DNA from: Mycolicibacterium moriokaense
GTDB taxonomy: Bacteria; Actinomycetota; Actinomycetes; Mycobacteriales; Mycobacteriaceae
Length of the DNA: 64,000 bases
NCBI RefSeq assembly: GCF_003347205.1
Contig: NZ_QQBJ01000007.1
Span: 1 to 64,000, forward strand
Direction: 5' to 3'
Shown here: piece after piece, positions 60,656-64,000 of the stretch
Numbering within the stretch: position 1 is the first letter of the stretch
Layout: every line of letters starts with the position of its first letter
Translations under genes and position numbers: made by a program
Notes under the pieces: model-generated
What the model was told of the DNA's origin: nothing
The model's input: only the letters and a program-made list of their open reading frames with translations
The model's database searches: none

Positions 60656-62287
60656 ATGGACAGCACGATGCAGGACGTGCCGTTGACGATCGGCGCCATC
60701 ATGCGCCACGCGTGCGATCTGCACGCAGACAGCACGGTGACCACCGCGACCGGTGACGGCTACCGGCACACCACATTTCGAGAGGTCGGCGAACAGGCCG
60801 CCCGGCTGGCGAATGCGTTGCGCCGCATCGGCATCACCGGTGATCAGCGCGTGGCGACCTTCATGTGGAACAACGCCGAGCATCTGACCGCCTACATGGC
60901 CGTCCCGTCGATGGGTGCGGTGCTGCACACGCTGAACATCCGGCTGTCACCCGAACAGATCGCGTTCATCGCCAACGAGGCCGAGGACCGGGTGGTCGTC
61001 GTCGACGGGTCGCTGGTGGGGCAGTTGGCCGCCGTGCTGCCTGAGCTGGAGACGGTGCACACCGTGCTGGTGGTCGGTGACGCCGACACCTCCGCGCTGG
61101 ACCAGTCGGGGATATCTGTCCTGCGCTACGACGACGTGCTGGCCGCCGAGTCGGCCGAGTTCGACTGGCCCGAGGTGGACGAGAGATCAGCCGCCGCGAT
61201 GTGCTACACCAGCGGAACCACGGGTCACCCGAAAGGCGTTGTGTACAGCCACCGTTCGAGCTATCTGCACGCGATGATGACCAACACCGCCAACGCGGTG
61301 GGCGTCGGGTTCACCGACAAGGTGCTGCCGATTGTGCCGATGTTCCACGCCAACGCGTGGGGGATGCCGTACGGCGCGCTGATGGCGGGCGCCGCGATCG
61401 TGATGACCGACCGGTTCCTCGACTCGAAATCGCTGATCGACCTGATAGAGACGCAGCGGCCGACGGTGGCGGCCGCGGTGCCGACGATCTGGAACGACGT
61501 GCTGCATTGCCTGGAAAATGCTCCGGGGCATGATATCTCGTCGTTGCGGCTGGTGACCTGCGGCGGGTCGGCGGTGCCGATGTCGATGATGAAGGCGTTC
61601 GAGAAGCAGCACGGCGTGCAGATCGTGCAGGCGTGGGGGATGACGGAGACGTCGCCGCTGGCGACGATTGCCCGACCGCTGCCCGACGCCGAAGGCGATC
61701 AGTATTGGGCGCAGCGCTCCACCCAGGGCCGGGCGGTCTGCGGGGTGGCGGCCCGTATCGTCGACGACGAGGGCAGGCCGCTGCCGCACGACGGCGAGGC
61801 GGTCGGCGAGGTGCAGGTCCGCGGCCCGTGGATCACCGGCGCCTACTACCGCAACCGCGACGAGTCGAAGTTCGTCGACGGCTGGCTGCACACCGGCGAC
61901 GTCGGCCGCATCGACGCATCGGGCTACGTCACGCTGACCGACCGGGCCAAGGACGTCATCAAGTCCGGCGGCGAATGGATCTCGTCGGTGGAGTTGGAGA
62001 ACCACTTGATGGGCCATCCCGCGGTGTCCGAGGCCGCGGTCGTCGCGGTGCCCGACGACCGCTGGGACGAACGGCCGCTGGCGGTGATCGTCGTCAACGA
62101 GGGCGCCGAGGTGTGCGCGAAGGAGCTACGAGAGTTTCTGTGCGACAAGGTGGTTCGCTGGTGGCTGCCTGAGCGGTGGGCCTTCATCGACCAGGTTCCG
62201 CTGACCAGCGTCGGCAAGTTCGACAAGAAGACGATCAGGGCGCGCTACGCCGACAACGCCTACGACGTCATCGAGCAGCGCGACTAA
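60656..62287 (+). CDS. Acyl-CoA synthetase (AMP-forming, FadD-type)
   Basis: 543 aa, ATG with GGAGGGG upstream. ANL-superfamily motifs in order: CYTSGTTGHPKGVVYSH (P-loop, about residue 180), VPMFHANAWGMPYG, QAWGMTETSPLATI (about 325), GWLHTGDVGRIDASGYVTLTDRAKDVIKSGGEWIS (ATP-binding Asp and hinge, about 405-440), and the catalytic lysine in TSVGKFDKKTIRARY near the end. It activates a fatty or related carboxylic acid to its CoA thioester. The first palindromic 58-bp element begins 37 bases after its stop and may act as its terminator. Confidence 0.93.
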   Translation: MDSTMQDVPLTIGAIMRHACDLHADSTVTTATGDGYRHTTFREVGEQAARLANALRRIGITGDQRVATFMWNNAEHLTAYMAVPSMGAVLHTLNIRLSPEQIAFIANEAEDRVVVVDGSLVGQLAAVLPELETVHTVLVVGDADTSALDQSGISVLRYDDVLAAESAEFDWPEVDERSAAAMCYTSGTTGHPKGVVYSHRSSYLHAMMTNTANAVGVGFTDKVLPIVPMFHANAWGMPYGALMAGAAIVMTDRFLDSKSLIDLIETQRPTVAAAVPTIWNDVLHCLENAPGHDISSLRLVTCGGSAVPMSMMKAFEKQHGVQIVQAWGMTETSPLATIARPLPDAEGDQYWAQRSTQGRAVCGVAARIVDDEGRPLPHDGEAVGEVQVRGPWITGAYYRNRDESKFVDGWLHTGDVGRIDASGYVTLTDRAKDVIKSGGEWISSVELENHLMGHPAVSEAAVVAVPDDRWDERPLAVIVVNEGAEVCAKELREFLCDKVVRWWLPERWAFIDQVPLTSVGKFDKKTIRARYADNAYDVIEQRD

Positions 62288-62323
62288 CTTCCCCCCGCCC
62301 CCCGGCGAGCCACCTTCTTCCCG

Positions 62324-62381
62324 CGAGCAGACGCAAACTCGCACATTTTGGCCCAGATTTGTGCGAGTTCGCGTCTGCTCG
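62324..62381. repeat. 58-bp palindromic element, copy 1
   Basis: Arms of 22 bases (CGAGCAGACGCAAACTCGCA with CA, and TGTGCGAGTTCGCGTCTGCT with CG) pair with one mismatch across a 14-base spacer (TTTTGGCCCAGATT). Copy 2 at 63365-63422 is its near-identical inverted counterpart (about 55 of 58 positions). The two flank the AbiEi/DUF559 gene. The outer flank CTTCTTCCCGCG mirrors the flank of copy 2. Confidence 0.9.
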
Positions 62382-62385
62382 TCAG

Positions 62386-63273
62386 CTAACTTGCCTCCGC
62401 GGCGCGCGCCAAATGCCCGGCGATCCTGTCGGCAAGGCGCCCGGGACACACGCGCACGTCCCTCGCGACAATGGGGATAATCGTCCATCGAAGTTCTTGG
62501 ATCTTTGCCTGGCGTTCTTTGTCTCTGAGCATTTCCAGTCGGCCGGCGTGCCATGCGACGCTCTCGTACTCCGCTACAACGCGTTGGTCCGGCCATGCGA
62601 AATCGACGCGCCAACTCTCGCCGTCAGGGCCTTGAATCTCGTACTGGAGTTCAGGCATGGGTAGCCCGTAATCGATCATCACCAGTCGCGCTTCGCTCTC
62701 CATGGCCGATTCAGCCCGGCCGTCGGCGTACTCCATCAGTTCGCGGACAGCAACGATGCCACGGCGTCCGCGTTGCTCGCGAACTGCCTTGTCGAGATCG
62801 GCGCGGCTGCACCGCATCGAACGGAGTGCGGCATCTAGTGTCGCGAGTGCTCGAGGTCGACTGAGCGTGCGAGCGACCTCGACTGCTGTCCACGCCGGCG
62901 CCGTAGCAAGCCGCCCTTTGACCGCCCGCAGTGGTGCACCGAGTCGCTGATGAACCATCAGCCCTGATGTCGGTCGCATGCGTACGCCCGGGTCCAGCAC
63001 GTGGACACCGGTCGGGTTTTGGACGTCGAAGCCGTACAGGGCGGCTGCTGTTCCCATGCAGCAGACCGCCTTTTGGCCCATGAACACATCAAGTGCCGCA
63101 AGCCGACCCAAGAGATCTGGTGACTCGGTCGTATAGACACCGCGCCACACTCGTACGAGGTTGCCTTTCTTCACCTGCACGTCAATCTGCTGACGAGTCA
63201 GCACAGTCAGTAGTTGCGATGTGGTCGCGATGCCTCCGGCTTCCGCCATTAGTGCCATTGCGTCGGGTTGCAC
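62386..63273 (-). CDS. AbiEi-like winged-helix / DUF559 (Vsr-like endonuclease fold) protein inside palindrome-bounded cassette
   Basis: 295 aa from a GTG at 63273; ATGs at 63258 and 63249 are alternatives. The N-terminal 90 residues (GGIATTSQLLTVLTRQQIDVQVKKG, VRVWRGVYTT) match the winged helix of AbiEi-type antitoxins and related proteins. The C-terminus resembles DUF559 and a PD-(D/E)xK nuclease core: ESEARLVMIDYGLPMPELQYEI, then WRVDFAWPDQRVVAEYES with D...E/x residues. Many actinobacteria have such proteins; no function is proven. Both ends of its locus are bounded by the 58-bp palindromes, and the first begins five bases beyond its stop. Confidence 0.75.
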   Translation of the reverse strand: MQPDAMALMAEAGGIATTSQLLTVLTRQQIDVQVKKGNLVRVWRGVYTTESPDLLGRLAALDVFMGQKAVCCMGTAAALYGFDVQNPTGVHVLDPGVRMRPTSGLMVHQRLGAPLRAVKGRLATAPAWTAVEVARTLSRPRALATLDAALRSMRCSRADLDKAVREQRGRRGIVAVRELMEYADGRAESAMESEARLVMIDYGLPMPELQYEIQGPDGESWRVDFAWPDQRVVAEYESVAWHAGRLEMLRDKERQAKIQELRWTIIPIVARDVRVCPGRLADRIAGHLARAAEAS

Positions 63274-63364
63274 ACGGCGATGGTGTGCTCAATGCGACCC
63301 GATTTGGGCGAGTGCGGGGCCAAGCTGGGGATGAGCCCGCATCTGTGGATAACTGTTCCCATGC

Positions 63365-63422
63365 CGAGCAGACGCTAACTCGCACAAATCTGGCCCAAAG
63401 TGTGCGAGTTTGCGTCTGCTCG
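63365..63422. repeat. 58-bp palindromic element, copy 2 (inverted relative to copy 1)
   Basis: Arms CGAGCAGACGCTAACTCGCA (with CA) and TGTGCGAGTTTGCGTCTGCT (with CG) pair with one mismatch around the spacer AATCTGGCCCAAAG. Compared with the reverse complement of copy 1, only about three positions differ. It lies between the DUF559-type gene start (91 bases) and the thiolase stop (32 bases). Confidence 0.9.
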
Positions 63423-63450
63423 CGAGAAGACGCGAGAAGACGCGAGAAGA
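63421..63450. repeat. Three tandem 10-bp repeats
   Basis: CGCGAGAAGA occurs three times without interruption, immediately outside palindromic copy 2 and overlapping its last two bases. The unit resembles the flank of copy 1 in reverse complement (TCTTC...CGCG), so it may be an expanded end of the element. Confidence 0.8.
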
Positions 63451-63454
63451 AGTG

Positions 63455-64000
63455 CTACCGCTCGGCGCGCTGGTAGGCCGTCACCACCGCCGCGCCGCCC
63501 AGGCCGATGTTGTGCTGCAAGGCCGCAGTGACGCCGTCGACCTGACGCTTGTCAGCGGTGCCGCGCAGCTGCCACGTCAACTCCGCGCACTGCGCAAGCC
63601 CCGTCGCACCCAATGGGTGGCCCTTGGAGATCAGCCCGCCGGACGGGTTGACCACCCAGCGACCGCCGTAGGTGGTGTCGCCGTTGTCGACCAGCTTCGG
63701 GGCCTCGCCCTCGGCGCACAGGCCGAGCGCCTCGTACAGCAGCAACTCGTTGGCCGAGAAGCAGTCGTGCAACTCGATCACCTGGAAGTCCGACGGGCCG
63801 AGGCCCGACTGGTCGTAGACCTTGCGAGCGGCCTGCACATTCATGTCGTAGCCGATCAGGTTCTTGGCGCTGCCGTCGAAGGAGCTGTCGAAGTCGGTGG
63901 TCATCGCCTGGCCGACGATCTCCACGGCCTGACCCGCCAGGCCGTGCTTGTCGACGAACGCCTCGCTGGCCACGATGGCCGCGCCGGACCCGTCGGAGGT
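63455..64000 (-). CDS. Thiolase-family protein (SCP2/lipid-transfer type), 5' end outside window
   Basis: The C-terminal about 180 residues. The sequence [23 protein letters not shown] gives the thiolase histidine region, then [33 protein letters not shown] holds the GHPLGATG motif, and [13 protein letters not shown] the final glycine loop. The HDCF/SANE pattern is that of SCP2-type thiolases or non-specific lipid-transfer homologues used in beta-oxidation or sterol side-chain degradation. It reads off the right edge, so N-terminal features including the first catalytic cysteine are not visible. Confidence 0.9.
   Translation of the reverse strand, partial: TSDGSGAAIVASEAFVDKHGLAGQAVEIVGQAMTTDFDSSFDGSAKNLIGYDMNVQAARKVYDQSGLGPSDFQVIELHDCFSANELLLYEALGLCAEGEAPKLVDNGDTTYGGRWVVNPSGGLISKGHPLGATGLAQCAELTWQLRGTADKRQVDGVTAALQHNIGLGGAAVVTAYQRAER

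Noticed and set aside
63421-63450. CRISPR-like repeats
   Set aside because: The repeat unit is only 10 bases with no spacers; it is a simple tandem repeat and no cas genes are nearby.

Overview
The window is high-GC DNA from an actinobacterium, almost certainly a mycobacterium and more likely a rapid grower (Mycolicibacterium type) than a tubercle bacillus. The pointers are an antigen 85-type mycolyltransferase, a WS/DGAT acyltransferase, a PE-PPE-domain serine hydrolase, a DUF3558 lipoprotein, a MarP-like periplasmic protease, a PGRS-like glycine-rich protein, frequent GTG/TTG starts and many ATGA/GTGA stop-start overlaps. The ectoine genes suggest an environmental, osmotolerant species. I see no tRNA, rRNA or CRISPR array.

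Layout. 1-9 kb: a partial DHFR/RibD-like gene, a small secreted protein, an alpha/beta hydrolase coupled to a cysteine-rich hypothetical, a metal-dependent decarboxylase-type amidohydrolase, a CAAX-protease-like membrane protein, a WS/DGAT enzyme, a lipoprotein, an SPFH/band-7 protein, and a Met-rich cupredoxin coupled to a SHOCT protein. A broken LuxR remnant follows. 9-15.7 kb: an APC permease, a glutamine-type ABC transporter (fused binding protein-permease plus ATPase), a DUF4436 protein and a methyltransferase.

15.8-22.8 kb: a compact five-gene operon. It encodes an FAD/NAD(P)-binding protein, a tandem ATP-grasp ligase, a GNAT acyltransferase, a second ATP-grasp ligase and an MFS exporter. 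It looks like an uncharacterised, NRPS-independent pathway for a small peptide-like or amide metabolite and is the best candidate for an undescribed system here.

23-31.2 kb: an AOC-barrel-like secreted protein, a membrane protein divergent from an IclR regulator with a palindromic operator between them, an MFS transporter, a YihY/BrkB protein, and the complete ectABCD cluster for ectoine and 5-hydroxyectoine. 31.2-37.5 kb: two divergent low-complexity surface proteins (Asn/Gly repeats, and PGRS-like without a PE domain) and a large LuxR-family ATPase regulator. 37.6-46 kb: a DUF2252 protein, an O-methyltransferase, hydrolases, a DUF427 protein, an SRPBCC protein, an AhpD-like protein and a cytochrome P450. 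46-54 kb: an Ag85-type esterase, a three-gene operon (oxidoreductase, MarP-like protease, polytopic membrane protein), a PE-PPE hydrolase with a proline-rich tail, a DUF3558 lipoprotein and a YncE-like beta-propeller.

54-59 kb: a hydrolase-CitA-CitB-like operon divergent from a DctA-type C4-dicarboxylate transporter, with a CRP-like palindrome between them and a strong hairpin terminator after dctA. 59-64 kb: a hydrolase, an acyl-CoA ligase, then an AbiEi/DUF559-type gene enclosed by two 58-bp palindromic elements in inverted orientation. This looks like a small mobile cassette and is the second notable finding. A truncated thiolase ends the window.

Start codons were moved from the longest possible ORF wherever a Shine-Dalgarno sequence, a signal peptide or a stop-start overlap argued for it. 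Functions come from recognised motifs only; no database search was run.
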